A stretch of 57,683 nucleotides of DNA from Arcobacter sp. F2176 (GCF_004116465.1 NZ_PDJV01000016.1:1-57683); one strand, 5' to 3'. Shown: positions 44,889-54,929, counted from the stretch's first letter. A program made the numbers and translations. The notes: a model not told the origin generated them from the letters alone.

Positions 44889-46283
44889 ATGAGTAAAACA
44901 ATAGAAGTAACATCGCCGTATGATGGGAAAGTAGTAGGGAATGTTCCGTTTAATAGTGAAGAAGAAGTACAAGCAGCGATAGATTTAGCAAGTGATACTT
45001 TTTTAGATCATAAGAATGCCTTACCAAAATATAAAAGAATAGAGATTTTAGAGAAAGTAGCAGAAATAATGTCTTCTCAAATAGAAGAATTAACAATACT
45101 TTGTGCAAGTGAAGGTGGGAAGCCTTATGTAGATTCTAAAGTTGAAATAAATAGAGCAATCAACGGTATAAAACTATCTATTGAAGCCCTAGGAGCACTA
45201 GAAGGAAAAGAAGTGGCAATGGGTCATACAGCTTCAAGTGCAAATAGAATGGCTTACACATTTAGAGAACCAATAGGAGTGGTAGCAGCAATATCAGCAT
45301 TTAATCACCCATTTAACCTAGCAGTTCACCAAGTAATTCCAGCAATCGCAGTAGGATGCCCAGTAGTAATCAAACCAGCAACTCAAACTCCAATGAGTGC
45401 AATAAGATTAGTAGAAATTCTAGAAGAAGCAGGACTTCCAAAAGGATGGGCACAAGCAGTAGTTTGTGATAGACATGGAGGAGAACTGCTTGCAACTTCT
45501 CCTAAAGTAGATTTCCTAACATTTATAGGTTCTGGTGCAGTTGGTTGGTACTTAAAATCTAAAGTGGCAAATGGAACAAGAGTAGCACTAGAACATGGTG
45601 GTGTTGCACCTGTAATAGTAGAACCAGATGCAGATATCGATGCAATGATTCCAGACTTAGGTAAAGGTGGATTCTACCACGCAGGTCAAGTTTGTGTTTC
45701 TGTGCAAAGAGTATATGTACATGAATCAATTTGTGATGAAGTGTCTTCTAAACTTTCTGATTATGCATCTAAATTAGTAGTAGGTGACCAATTAGACCCT
45801 AAAACAGAAGTAGGACCACTAATTAACCATAATGAAGTAAATAGAGTAGAAGAATGGGTAAATGATGCAGTAGCAAAAGGTGGGAAAATATTAACTGGTG
45901 GTAAAAGAATTTCAGATTCTTGCTTTGAACCAACAGTAATATTAAACCCAAGTGATGATGCAATTATTTCTCAAAAAGAGATATTCGGACCAGTAGTAGT
46001 AATTTATTCTTACTCAGATATAGAAGAAGCATTCGATAGAGCGAACTCTTTAGATGTGTCTTTCCAAGCAGCAGTGTTTACAAAAAATATAGATACAGCA
46101 TTAAAAGCAGTGAAAAGAATAAATGGAACAGCAATAATGGTAAATGACCATACAGCATTTAGAGTAGATTGGATGCCGTTTGGAGGAGCGAAAGCTTCAG
46201 GATTAGGATTAGGTGGAATACACTATAGTATGGAAGAGATGACAAACCAAAAAATGATGGTAATCAAATCACCAGTATTATAA
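44889..46283 (+). CDS. NAD(P)-dependent aldehyde dehydrogenase, copy 2
   Basis: A 464-residue protein identical to that at 33821-35215 (same Asn139, Glu235, Cys269). Unlike copy 1 it has its own intergenic ribosome site (TAGGAGAG) and lies 48 nt after the UspA gene, so it is the last cistron of the aminotransferase/TRAP cluster. It would oxidise the semialdehyde formed from the imported amine. Having a copy in each operon lets each pathway express the enzyme under its own control. Near-perfect DNA identity means either very recent duplication or ongoing gene conversion. Confidence 0.88.
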   Translation: MSKTIEVTSPYDGKVVGNVPFNSEEEVQAAIDLASDTFLDHKNALPKYKRIEILEKVAEIMSSQIEELTILCASEGGKPYVDSKVEINRAINGIKLSIEALGALEGKEVAMGHTASSANRMAYTFREPIGVVAAISAFNHPFNLAVHQVIPAIAVGCPVVIKPATQTPMSAIRLVEILEEAGLPKGWAQAVVCDRHGGELLATSPKVDFLTFIGSGAVGWYLKSKVANGTRVALEHGGVAPVIVEPDADIDAMIPDLGKGGFYHAGQVCVSVQRVYVHESICDEVSSKLSDYASKLVVGDQLDPKTEVGPLINHNEVNRVEEWVNDAVAKGGKILTGGKRISDSCFEPTVILNPSDDAIISQKEIFGPVVVIYSYSDIEEAFDRANSLDVSFQAAVFTKNIDTALKAVKRINGTAIMVNDHTAFRVDWMPFGGAKASGLGLGGIHYSMEEMTNQKMMVIKSPVL

Positions 46284-46303
46284 GAAGAGATTTAATCTAA
46301 ATT

Positions 46304-46338
46304 AAAAGGGGGAAGCTTTATTGTTTCCCTCTTTTTTT
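46304..46338. terminator. Terminator after ALDH copy 2
   Basis: Same hairpin as at 35236-35270, with one change (T at 46330) that turns one G-C pair into a G-U-type wobble. It also serves the convergent MFS gene ending at 46345. Confidence 0.8.
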
Positions 46339-46344
46339 ATGGAT

Positions 46345-47517
46345 TTAAATAGTGATTTTTTTATATGAAAAAATAATAGAAGAAATAAATCCAAAAAAAC
46401 TTAATACAAAAGTCATGAAAAATACATAATCATAAGATTTAAAAGTATCATGGATATATCCAGCTGCTAAAGGTCCTATAATTTGTCCTATAGCAAAAAG
46501 AAGAGTTACCAAAGAAAATACTTGTGCCGTTTTTTTAAGCCCAAAGAATTCAGTACAAAGTATGGTAATCATTGTGGGTACACTCCACACTGATATTGCG
46601 AAAAAGAATACAGAAACAAATAGTGCGAAGCTTGGTGTATTAAAAATAAGTATAAAAATAGAGAACGCTTGAAATCCAAAAACTAAAATTAGTGTTTTAA
46701 AAGTTCCATATTTATCTGCAATTATTCCAAATAAAAATCCTCCAAATATACAAATAAATCCAAAAGTTGACCAAAACATACCAGATATTTGTGAACTCAA
46801 ATTCCATTTATCAATAGCAGCACTTACAAAAAAAGTTACATACACGACATAAGAGATGCCAAAAAAGAAGTAAAGTGAGCCTATCTTCCAAAAGTTTTTA
46901 TTTTTTATATAAGAATAAAATTTTACATCTGATTTTACACTGTGATCCACATCATAAGTTAGTAAATACTTTATTGAAAAGGAAATAACAATAATAATTA
47001 AAGAAAAGACAATCCAAGATACTCTCCATGAATTTGTTTGATAAAATTGTTCTAAATAAGGGACTAGAAGACCTGAAAATATAATACCAACACCATTCCC
47101 ACTTACTGCTATTCCAAGTGCTTTCCCTCGTATCTTATTAGGTATTGCATGTGATAAATAAACAATGATGGCAATATTTAAAATGGCAGCTAAAAAACCA
47201 GTTAAAAAATATAAAATACATATAATAAAATAATTATCAGCTAAGGCCATTAATATCATAGTAAGACCTTGAAGAAAAAGACATATTGAAATTAAAGGTG
47301 TAGTTCTAAAGTGTGAATATATTTTACTTGCAAAGATTATACCTACAAAGTATCCAGCAAAGTTTGCACTTCCAATTAATCCTGCAACTGTCGTTGAAAT
47401 ATGTAAGTCACTTTGCATATTTGGTAAAACCATACCAAATGCAAATCTAGCTAAACCCATACATGATAAGATAATTAAAAATGAAGCTAAAAAAAGTTTT
47501 GAAAAAGATTTTATCAA
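46345..47517 (-). CDS. MFS transporter (YbfB/YjiJ-like)
   Basis: A 390-residue major facilitator with 12 predicted helices. The N-terminal GLARFAFGMVLPNMQ and the loop SHAIPNKIRGKALGIAVSGNG match the YbfB/YjiJ group, whose substrates are unknown. Its upstream neighbour overlaps it by 4 nt. The end of the gene lies inside the duplicated ALDH tract. It could export an end product of the amine pathway, but there is no direct evidence. Confidence 0.82.
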   Translation of the reverse strand: MIKSFSKLFLASFLIILSCMGLARFAFGMVLPNMQSDLHISTTVAGLIGSANFAGYFVGIIFASKIYSHFRTTPLISICLFLQGLTMILMALADNYFIICILYFLTGFLAAILNIAIIVYLSHAIPNKIRGKALGIAVSGNGVGIIFSGLLVPYLEQFYQTNSWRVSWIVFSLIIIVISFSIKYLLTYDVDHSVKSDVKFYSYIKNKNFWKIGSLYFFFGISYVVYVTFFVSAAIDKWNLSSQISGMFWSTFGFICIFGGFLFGIIADKYGTFKTLILVFGFQAFSIFILIFNTPSFALFVSVFFFAISVWSVPTMITILCTEFFGLKKTAQVFSLVTLLFAIGQIIGPLAAGYIHDTFKSYDYVFFMTFVLSFFGFISSIIFSYKKITI

Positions 47518-47906
47518 ATCTTTATACCCTTTAATAGTTCAATATAATTTTTGTAATGAATCTTTTTGATATATAAATATATAAAAGTAACAACAAGTAT
47601 ATTAATATGAATCATTGCTTCTGCAAAGTCGAAAAAAATAAAAAATATACCAGCAACCAAAATAAAAGCTGGATACATAAGTTTATTGAAACCTATTTGT
47701 TTCTCATGTAAAACTTGATATTCATTTAGGTTTTTCTTGATAAATTCTTTGTCCTCTGTAGATAATTTTTTTTCCTCTTCTAATTTATACAATCCATCTA
47801 TTACTGCAACTTTTTTCTTGTAATTAATAAATTTTACAATTATTAGTATTATAATTAATAAAGATACAATGTTAGATACAATTTCTATTGGGAAGTTTTG
47901 AAGCAT
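47514..47906 (-). CDS. Small membrane protein of unknown function
   Basis: A 130-residue protein with an N-terminal membrane segment (about 8-28), a charged coiled-coil-like stretch (about 40-75) and two closely spaced hydrophobic segments near the C-terminus. Not assigned to a family. Its stop overlaps the MFS start by 4 nt (ATGA), so the pair is translated together. Confidence 0.6.
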   Translation of the reverse strand: MLQNFPIEIVSNIVSLLIIILIIVKFINYKKKVAVIDGLYKLEEEKKLSTEDKEFIKKNLNEYQVLHEKQIGFNKLMYPAFILVAGIFFIFFDFAEAMIHINILVVTFIYLYIKKIHYKNYIELLKGIKI

Positions 47907-48017
47907 TTAATTCCTTTGTTTTATATAATAATACATTAAACATTATAAATATAACTAAAAAAATAGTGTTGTATTAAATAGAATTTTTTGTATAATAACT
48001 TTTTATAAAGGATTTAT

Positions 48018-48383
48018 TTGAATTATACATATATAGCCTTAGGCATAGGATTGTTTATAATTTGTCTTGTTTTATATTATGCTTTTTTTATGACAAAAGA
48101 GGATTTTTACAAATATAAAGAAGATAATTTATATGAAGTTCCTTGGCGATGGGAATGGAAGAAAAAAGAAATTGTAAATTTAAAATGTCATTGCTTAGAT
48201 TGTGGTGAAACATTGGTTTATGAAAATGACTATTTATTACATAAGACCTATTTTTTATGCCCCTCTTGTGAATCTCAAAAAGCTGTAATTGGTGGAGGAG
48301 ATAGCAAATATGCCTTTGGTATAATAAAAAGAGAAATAAATAGAAAAATTAGAACAAAAGAGTATAAAGATTTAATATCTTAA
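48018..48383 (+). CDS. Membrane-anchored zinc-ribbon-like hypothetical protein
   Basis: A 121-residue protein starting at a TTG with AAAGGA upstream. One N-terminal membrane helix (about 5-26) is followed by a cytoplasmic domain with a four-cysteine zinc ribbon: CHCLDC near residue 56 and CPSC near residue 80. Function unknown; it leads a small rightward cluster with the YchJ and YaaA genes. Confidence 0.65.
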   Translation: MNYTYIALGIGLFIICLVLYYAFFMTKEDFYKYKEDNLYEVPWRWEWKKKEIVNLKCHCLDCGETLVYENDYLLHKTYFLCPSCESQKAVIGGGDSKYAFGIIKREINRKIRTKEYKDLIS

Positions 48384-48401
48384 ATAAAAATAGGAGTGAA
48401 T

Positions 48402-48818
48402 GTGGCTTATAATGAACATGCTGCTTGCCCATGTGGTAGTAAAAAAAGTTATAAAAATTGTTGTAAAATCTTTCATGAAGGTGAATATCCACAAACTGCT
48501 GTAGAACTTATGAAATCTAGATTTTCAGCTTTTGTAGTAGGAAATATAGATTATATAATTAGTACAACTCATGAAGATAATATTGAGTACTCGAAAAATA
48601 AAAGTAAATGGAGAGAAGATCTCCAAGATGTTATAAATTCAAATGATTTTTATAGTCTTGAAATACTTGATTTCATAGATGGAGATGAAGAGTCTTATGT
48701 GACATTTAAAGTAGGAATTAAACAAAGAGGATTGGATGTTTCATTTACTGAGAAAAGTAAATTTTTAAAAATAGATGGGAAATGGCTATATAGAAGTGGC
48801 GAATTCTTAGATGATTAG
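48402..48818 (+). CDS. ychJ: YchJ-family SEC-C motif protein
   Basis: A 138-residue protein with an N-terminal SEC-C zinc motif (CPCGSKKSYKNCC) and a C-terminal NTF2-like domain typical of YchJ. The start is put at the GTG at 48402, five bases after AGGAG; the in-frame GTG at 48396 overlaps that ribosome site. A UPF0225-type protein of unknown biochemical role. Confidence 0.8.
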   Translation: MAYNEHAACPCGSKKSYKNCCKIFHEGEYPQTAVELMKSRFSAFVVGNIDYIISTTHEDNIEYSKNKSKWREDLQDVINSNDFYSLEILDFIDGDEESYVTFKVGIKQRGLDVSFTEKSKFLKIDGKWLYRSGEFLDD

Positions 48819-48825
48819 GAAATAA

Positions 48826-49563
48826 ATGAAGGTATTACTAGCTCCAGCTGAGACAAAAAATAGTGGAGGAGAAGAGACTTTCTTTTCAAAAGAGAATTTC
48901 TTTTTAGAAAAAAATTTTTCTTTGAGACAAGAGGCTTTTGAAGTTTATGAAAAGCATGTACAAAGTTTAAGTTTACAAGAGCTATCTTCTTGGTTTGGAA
49001 TAAAAAAACTAGATGATGTAAAGAAGTATCAAGAGAGCTTGAGAAACAAACCTTCTATGAAAGCAATACAAAGATATAACGGTGTAGCTTTTGATGCTTT
49101 AGCGTACAATAGCTTGACAAAGGAAGAACAAAATTATATTGATGAGAATGTAATTTTATTTTCTAATTTATTTGGACCTATAAAAGCTAGTGATAAAATA
49201 CCTGATTATAAATTTAAACAAGGTGCTAAGCTGGCAAATATGAATATTGAAAAGTTTTATAAAGATAATTTCTCAAAAGATTTAGATGAATACATTGGCG
49301 ATGAAATTATTGATTTAAGAGCCGGTTTTTATGAAAAGTTTTATACTCCCAAAAGTGCAACTGTTATTACTATGAAGTTTTTAAAAGATGGTAAAGTTGT
49401 ATCTCATTGGGCAAAGTATTATAGAGGTATGGTTTTAAATACTCTTGCTAAAAAAAATGTCCAATCAATAGCTGAATTTATGAATACTCAAATTCCAGGA
49501 TTAGAACTAGTGGAGATACAAGAAAAAAAGAATATAAAATTACTAATTATGAATATAAAATAA
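48826..49563 (+). CDS. yaaA: Peroxide stress protein YaaA (UPF0246)
   Basis: A 245-residue protein with the family start MKVLLAPAETK and the conserved RYNGVAFDAL (about 82) and DLRAGFYEKFY patterns. YaaA limits intracellular iron and protects DNA under peroxide stress in E. coli. It begins 7 nt after the YchJ gene, so the two are co-transcribed. Confidence 0.88.
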   Translation: MKVLLAPAETKNSGGEETFFSKENFFLEKNFSLRQEAFEVYEKHVQSLSLQELSSWFGIKKLDDVKKYQESLRNKPSMKAIQRYNGVAFDALAYNSLTKEEQNYIDENVILFSNLFGPIKASDKIPDYKFKQGAKLANMNIEKFYKDNFSKDLDEYIGDEIIDLRAGFYEKFYTPKSATVITMKFLKDGKVVSHWAKYYRGMVLNTLAKKNVQSIAEFMNTQIPGLELVEIQEKKNIKLLIMNIK

Positions 49564-49573
49564 TTAGCAATTT

Positions 49574-52114
49574 TTACATTCTTATCTCTTTGTTTGGTTT
49601 TCCTATATGGTAACCTTGAACATAATCAATATCAATATCTTTTAAAAAGTCTAAAATCTCTTCATTTTCTACAAATTCAGCAATTGTTTTAACTTTTAAT
49701 TCTTTTGCTAAAGCAACGATTGATTTCACAAAAGCCACATCTTTTTTATCTTTAGTTATATTTATAATAAAATCTCCATCAATCTTAATATAATCAATTG
49801 GAAACTTTTTAATATAATGAAAAGAAGAAAATCCTGAACCAAAATCATCTATTGCAAAACTAAAGCCTTGCAGTTTAAGGTTTTGAACAAATCTTTCTAA
49901 TAAAGAGAAACTTTTAACAGTCTCTCTTTCTGTAATTTCAAATACTATATTATCTCTGTTTATATTATAATTGTGGGCAAGTACTACTATTTTGTTTATA
50001 AATTCACTTATAATTAAAGCTTTTGGAGAAAGATTTATAAATAAAAGACCTTGATAATTTGTTTCATTGATTTTTGCAAAAGCTTTTTCTATTACCATAT
50101 AATCCATTTTATGAACTATTCCTAGAGATTCTGCTGTTTCTATAAATTTAGCAGCTGGTAAATACTCTCCATCTATTTCTATTCTCATTAAAAGTTCATT
50201 TATCTCACATTTGTTTGTTTTTAGATTTACTATTGGTTGAAAATGAGGAATAATATTTTCATTTTTAATAGCATTTAAAACAAGCATGGATTTATCTTCA
50301 GCTTCCTTATGAATCTCTTCTAAATCATATTCAGTTGGAAATTTAATTGAGTTTTTACCCATAGTTTTTGCTTCATACATCATTGCATCTGCTATGTTAA
50401 ATAACTCAATTTGTAAAGTTGAGTGTTCAGGGTACATAGCCATACCAATAGAAACAGTCATGCTACATTTAGTTCCATCAGGGCTTATTAGTTCTAAATC
50501 ACTTACATTATTTAAAATTCTTTGCGCAACTGTAAAGGCCTCTTCTTTATTGCACTCTGGTAAGATTAGGGTAAATTCATCTCCTCCATATCTTGAAAGT
50601 ATATCTTCATCCCTTTTTGAATCAGCAAGTATATTTCCAAGTGCTTTTAAGAATTCATCCCCAAAGGTATGGCCATGAGCATCATTTATTGGTTTAAAGT
50701 TATCACAATCTATAACTAATAGTCCAAAAGTGTAGTCATGTCTAGCGGCTCTTTTAATCTCATATTCCATTAAATCTCTAAATACTCTTTGTGTAAATAA
50801 TGATGTTAGTGGATCTCTAGTGGCATAAAATTCTAGGTTTTCAGTGTATTTGTTTATGGCTTTAATTGAACCTACAAGGTTTAATAAAGTTGTTAAGATA
50901 GAGTCTATAACAATTGAATGAATTGAGTCTTTCTCTAAATTTGATTGAATTCCAAGTCCAACAATTCCTCCAATTTTTGGAGCATCTAAAAGAATAGATT
51001 TTGCTTCATGTTCTATATCTTTTATATCTAAAGCTATAAGAGAATAATTTTCATTTGTAAAATTGTGATTAATACTACAATCAAGAATATCTAACTTGTG
51101 GTGAGATTTAATCATTTCAAATGATACTGATTCAATGTGTTTAATTACTTTATCATTTGGTTTTCCTAACCAAAAAATTTCAATCTCATAAAATTCATCA
51201 TTTGCTTTAAATATAGTAATAAGGCAATGAACTGGCAATACAAGATTTATGTCATGCAATAAGTCTTTTATATACTCTTTCCAGTCCCTAATCACATCAG
51301 AGGTTATTATCATTTTATCTAGTAATTTTACTTCAAACTCTAATATATCTTTATCAACTGCTATATTTCTTAGCTTATTGCTTAAATCAGTTAATCCATT
51401 CATTATGTGGTTAAACTCGGTGAAACTTTTTTTAGGAGGTGATAAGTCTAAAGTTTTAAAATCTTTTACACTATTTATACTTTCTATTTTGTCTTTAAAC
51501 CCTTTAATCGAAATATCTATTTTTTTTAGTAGATTTCCAGAAATTAGAAATGCACAAAATATCATAAATGGTAAGATTATTAATGACAATAAAAAGTATT
51601 GGTATTTAGTTTCATTTATTAGATAATTAAAATCATATTCTATATCAACAGCACCTAAAATATCACCGACTTTCGAATTTGTATGGCAGGCTAAACACTC
51701 TTGTTTTGCCAATATTGGAGTTATATTTCTAATTTTATTATCTTTTGAGAGGTTAAATTCTTTTTTTGTATCAAAGACATATTGTAGATTTTTTGTGATT
51801 TCTCCTTGATTTATTTTACCAAAGAGATCTTCAACTTTTTTTGAACGGTAGACTTCAATACTATATGAAGACTCTTTAAATGAACTTTTAATATCTCCCA
51901 TAAATTGTGTTATTTCTTCTCTTGTCCAGCCTTTTCTCATAACTTGATACATAGAGTTAAAGATTTGTTTTGATAATGATTGCGATACTCTTTCATTTTC
52001 TTGAATTGTTAAATTTGTATGAATTGTCGAAGAAAAAAAATAAAAGATAATAAAAAGTAATAAGCTAATGGCTAGTATTGAAATCCGGAAATAATTCTTT
52101 AGTGTTTTAATCAT
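49574..52114 (-). CDS. GGDEF-EAL protein with periplasmic CxxCH (heme-type) sensor
   Basis: An 846-residue membrane protein: helix (about 10-33), periplasmic domain (35-165) with a heme-attachment motif ECLACHT near residue 139, helix (about 170-197), a HAMP-like/GAF-like region, GGDEF domain with intact GGDEF near 510 and EAL domain (about 605-846). In the EAL domain the signature reads ELL and DDFGSGFSS and KTIAEFVE are kept, so phosphodiesterase activity is possible. The single-heme periplasmic part resembles Tll0287-like redox/gas sensors. It should adjust cyclic di-GMP to a redox or gaseous signal. Confidence 0.88.
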   Translation of the reverse strand: MIKTLKNYFRISILAISLLLFIIFYFFSSTIHTNLTIQENERVSQSLSKQIFNSMYQVMRKGWTREEITQFMGDIKSSFKESSYSIEVYRSKKVEDLFGKINQGEITKNLQYVFDTKKEFNLSKDNKIRNITPILAKQECLACHTNSKVGDILGAVDIEYDFNYLINETKYQYFLLSLIILPFMIFCAFLISGNLLKKIDISIKGFKDKIESINSVKDFKTLDLSPPKKSFTEFNHIMNGLTDLSNKLRNIAVDKDILEFEVKLLDKMIITSDVIRDWKEYIKDLLHDINLVLPVHCLITIFKANDEFYEIEIFWLGKPNDKVIKHIESVSFEMIKSHHKLDILDCSINHNFTNENYSLIALDIKDIEHEAKSILLDAPKIGGIVGLGIQSNLEKDSIHSIVIDSILTTLLNLVGSIKAINKYTENLEFYATRDPLTSLFTQRVFRDLMEYEIKRAARHDYTFGLLVIDCDNFKPINDAHGHTFGDEFLKALGNILADSKRDEDILSRYGGDEFTLILPECNKEEAFTVAQRILNNVSDLELISPDGTKCSMTVSIGMAMYPEHSTLQIELFNIADAMMYEAKTMGKNSIKFPTEYDLEEIHKEAEDKSMLVLNAIKNENIIPHFQPIVNLKTNKCEINELLMRIEIDGEYLPAAKFIETAESLGIVHKMDYMVIEKAFAKINETNYQGLLFINLSPKALIISEFINKIVVLAHNYNINRDNIVFEITERETVKSFSLLERFVQNLKLQGFSFAIDDFGSGFSSFHYIKKFPIDYIKIDGDFIINITKDKKDVAFVKSIVALAKELKVKTIAEFVENEEILDFLKDIDIDYVQGYHIGKPNKEIRM

Positions 52115-52179
52115 AGTGATAAGTCTCTCTTAATGCAAGTAAATAAAGATAAAATAATATAATACTATTATAAATATAA

Positions 52180-53268
52180 TTAAATTTTTCTTTCAGTTTT
52201 TATAGTACTAACAAAAAGTAATGAAATCGCTGCAAAAATACTAGAATATAAGAATAAATTCTCTCCATATAACCATCCTGCGACTAAAGCACCTATAAAA
52301 CCACCAAGTCCATAAGCAACTCCATACATAAATTGCTGAGCAAGTTTTTTATTTTCATAGATTGAATACAAATATATAATTACTGAACTATGGTATAGTC
52401 CAAAAGAAAAGGCATGTATTGATTGTGTGAAAAAAGTCACATATAAGTTATCAGGATATAAATAGAGTAATAACCATCTAATTGTAGTCAAAAAAATAGA
52501 AAATTTTATTATAGTTAAAAGATTATTTTTTAATATTGGAGCTTGGAAATAAAACATTAATATTTCACAAATCACTCCAAAAGACCAAAGATAAGAAGTC
52601 ATTTCTAATGATATTCCATGCTCTGTTTCATATATAGTAAAAAAGTTGTAAAAGCCACCAAAACTTATTTGCATAAAAAATAGACTTAACCAAAATGGCC
52701 AATATTCAAGAACAGAAAAGGGTTTTGAACTGATTGTATCTTTATGCTCAACATCATGTTTTAAAAGTAAAAGTGAAAAAAATACAATAAAAATATTTAT
52801 AGTTAAATAATAGTGTAATGCAATTTGTGGTTCAGTCAAGAATTTTGCTAAAACTAAAGCAATTACCGTAAAACCAATTGAACCATATAATCTAGATCTT
52901 CCATATTTATCTTTACCCAAATCTTTTAAGGCAATAACTTCAATATAAGGTAATATAAGGCTTAGACAAACTCCTAAAAGAGCATTGTTTAACATAAAAG
53001 CATAAAAATTATGTAGTGTAAAATAAAATCCAATTGAACAAAGTATTGACGTAAATAATGCTAATCTAAAAATATTTCTATCAAGTTTAATATGCTTTAA
53101 AAATAAAAATGGAGTAGCAAATCTCATCAATGGAGCTAGGGCAAATATTACTCCAATTTGTGAAGGAGTGTACCCTATGTCATGGAGTACTTTTGGCATA
53201 AATATAACATATACTGCAACGGCTGCAAAATAAAAGAAATAAAATGCAGATAAGTTAAAAAAAAGCAT
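52180..53268 (-). CDS. MFS transporter (MFS_1-like, HcaT/LacY-type)
   Basis: A 362-residue protein with about 11-12 membrane helices. The inter-helix loop with KDKYGRSRLYGSIGF is characteristic of the MFS_1_like subgroup (nucleoside, phenylpropionate or sugar permeases). Substrate unknown. It directly abuts the RDD gene (stop of that gene then ATG), suggesting a shared mRNA with rdd-pyrE-frr. Confidence 0.8.
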   Translation of the reverse strand: MLFFNLSAFYFFYFAAVAVYVIFMPKVLHDIGYTPSQIGVIFALAPLMRFATPFLFLKHIKLDRNIFRLALFTSILCSIGFYFTLHNFYAFMLNNALLGVCLSLILPYIEVIALKDLGKDKYGRSRLYGSIGFTVIALVLAKFLTEPQIALHYYLTINIFIVFFSLLLLKHDVEHKDTISSKPFSVLEYWPFWLSLFFMQISFGGFYNFFTIYETEHGISLEMTSYLWSFGVICEILMFYFQAPILKNNLLTIIKFSIFLTTIRWLLLYLYPDNLYVTFFTQSIHAFSFGLYHSSVIIYLYSIYENKKLAQQFMYGVAYGLGGFIGALVAGWLYGENLFLYSSIFAAISLLFVSTIKTERKI

Positions 53269-53754
53269 TTATTTTTTAAAAATTTTAATTACAAGTGTAT
53301 TAGCAACTAGATCCTGAAAAGTTTTTTTATCTTTTCTAAAAAATGGTAAAAATGCAAGAACTATAGTAGTTGAGGCAAATAAAAAGCATAAATATCTTAA
53401 AATAGCTTTTGGGAAGGATATTTTTTCTTTTGTTTTTTCATCTACTAGTTTTAAACTGTAAGCTTTTAATCCTGGTGTTTGACCTTTTGCTATCCAAAAA
53501 ACAATAATAATCAAACCATAAATAATAGATAGACTCCATCTTGCTTCTTCGCTGCCTTGGAAGTCATCTTTCCCATTCATAAAAACATAAGTTGTAACAT
53601 AAGCTAAGGGCATCATTATCATAAACATGTCTACAATAAAGGCCTTAATTCTAGCAGGAATAGATGTACAGATAGTAGAGTTTAAATTAGTGTTTTTAGA
53701 CTCTTCATTAAGTGGTTCTTTTTTACCAGCTTTTATATCTCTCCATCTACTCAT
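53269..53754 (-). CDS. RDD family membrane protein
   Basis: A 161-residue protein with the RDD signature near residues 32-45 (ARIKAFIVDMFMI), QTPGLKAYSLKLVD near 110 and three hydrophobic segments. Function unproven; some relatives influence ion or proton exchange. Six nt downstream of pyrE. Confidence 0.85.
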   Translation of the reverse strand: MSRWRDIKAGKKEPLNEESKNTNLNSTICTSIPARIKAFIVDMFMIMMPLAYVTTYVFMNGKDDFQGSEEARWSLSIIYGLIIIVFWIAKGQTPGLKAYSLKLVDEKTKEKISFPKAILRYLCFLFASTTIVLAFLPFFRKDKKTFQDLVANTLVIKIFKK

Positions 53755-53760
53755 TATGGA

Positions 53761-54369
53761 TTAGTTTCCTCTACTTCCAGGTTTATATGCAACTGATCCT
53801 TCTTTACACATAGGACAATTTTCAGGAGCATACATTTCAAAGGTAAAATCATCTAAAGCAAAAAGTGGTTTATCAAGTGGTAATTTACAATTATCTTTTG
53901 GTTCTATTTCACTTCCAACTCTTGAACAAAAACCTCTATTAGCTAATGCTGCATAAGCAAGTATCTCACCACCATCTTTTTCGATTTGTTTAGCAGCTTC
54001 CAAAGCACTACCTCCCGTAGTAATAATATCTTCACAGATAATATATTTTTCACCACGAGTTACTTCAAAACCTCTTCTTATAGTCATCTCACCATCAACT
54101 CTCTCTGCAAAGATAAATCTTACATCAAGGGCAGTTGCTAGTGCAAATCCTGCAATTAATCCACCAAGAGCAGGTGAACAAACAGCATCAACTTTTAGTC
54201 CAGATTCTTTTATTTGCTTTGCTAATTCTTCAGCTAATAATTTTGCAGTTTTAGGATCTTCTAGCACTTTTGCTGATTGTAAATAGTATTTAGAGTGATT
54301 ACCTGAACTTAATTTAAAATGACCTTCTAATAGAGCATTTGCATCTTTGTATATTTGTTCTACTACCAT
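53761..54369 (-). CDS. pyrE: Orotate phosphoribosyltransferase
   Basis: A 202-residue type I phosphoribosyltransferase. The PRPP-binding motif is [15 protein letters not shown] (about residue 110) and the active-site region is [12 protein letters not shown] (about 62). It makes OMP in pyrimidine synthesis. It starts 2 nt after frr ends. The C-terminal tail contains CPMC, a small cysteine pair often seen in the group that has this longer form. Confidence 0.9.
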   Translation of the reverse strand: MVVEQIYKDANALLEGHFKLSSGNHSKYYLQSAKVLEDPKTAKLLAEELAKQIKESGLKVDAVCSPALGGLIAGFALATALDVRFIFAERVDGEMTIRRGFEVTRGEKYIICEDIITTGGSALEAAKQIEKDGGEILAYAALANRGFCSRVGSEIEPKDNCKLPLDKPLFALDDFTFEMYAPENCPMCKEGSVAYKPGSRGN

Positions 54370-54371
54370 AA

Positions 54372-54929
54372 TTATACTTTTAAGATTTCAGCTTCTTTTG
54401 CCTTGAAAGTATCATCAGCTTTTGTTACATAAGAATCTGTAATTTTTTGTATTTCATCTTGAGCTTTTTTGTTTTCATCATCAGTTATTTCTTTATCTTT
54501 ATGAAGAACTTTTACTCTATCATTTGCATGTTTTCTGATATTTCTAATAGCAACTTTTGCATCATCAGTCATACCTTTTGCTTGTTTTGCACTCTCTTTT
54601 CTTTGGTCAACAGTCATAGGAGGGAAAAATAGTTTAATTACTTCACCATCATTATTTGGATTAACACCAATATTAGCATTTTGAATTGCTTTTTCAATAT
54701 CACCTACAAGATGTTTTTCCCATGGATTTATTACAATGGTAGTAGCATCAGGTGCTAAAACTGAACCCACTTGAGTTAAATCAGTTGGTGTTCCATAATA
54801 ATCAATTTTTATCCCATCTAAAATTGTAGTACTTACTTTACCTGTTCTTAGTGTTTTGTAGTCTCTTTTTAATGCTTCTATTGCACTATCCATTTTCTCT
54901 TTTGTTTCTGAATAAATCTCATTTAACAT
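54372..54929 (-). CDS. frr: Ribosome recycling factor
   Basis: A 185-residue RRF of standard length: [20 protein letters not shown] (about 39-58) and [12 protein letters not shown] (about 130) are family hallmarks. It releases ribosomes after termination. AGGAGAG ribosome site just upstream. Confidence 0.95.
   Translation of the reverse strand: MLNEIYSETKEKMDSAIEALKRDYKTLRTGKVSTTILDGIKIDYYGTPTDLTQVGSVLAPDATTIVINPWEKHLVGDIEKAIQNANIGVNPNNDGEVIKLFFPPMTVDQRKESAKQAKGMTDDAKVAIRNIRKHANDRVKVLHKDKEITDDENKKAQDEIQKITDSYVTKADDTFKAKEAEILKV

Larger units (their letters stand above)
44886..46351 (+). repeat. Direct repeat, copy 2 (aldehyde dehydrogenase plus terminator)
   Basis: Second 1,466-bp copy; see 33818-35283. 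Its right end overlaps the last codons and stop of the convergent MFS gene (46345), so the repeat boundary lies within that gene's 3' end. Confidence 0.95.

Noticed and set aside
33818-46351. Composite transposon flanked by insertion sequences
   Set aside because: The repeats encode aldehyde dehydrogenase and a terminator; no transposase, terminal inverted repeats or target duplications are visible.
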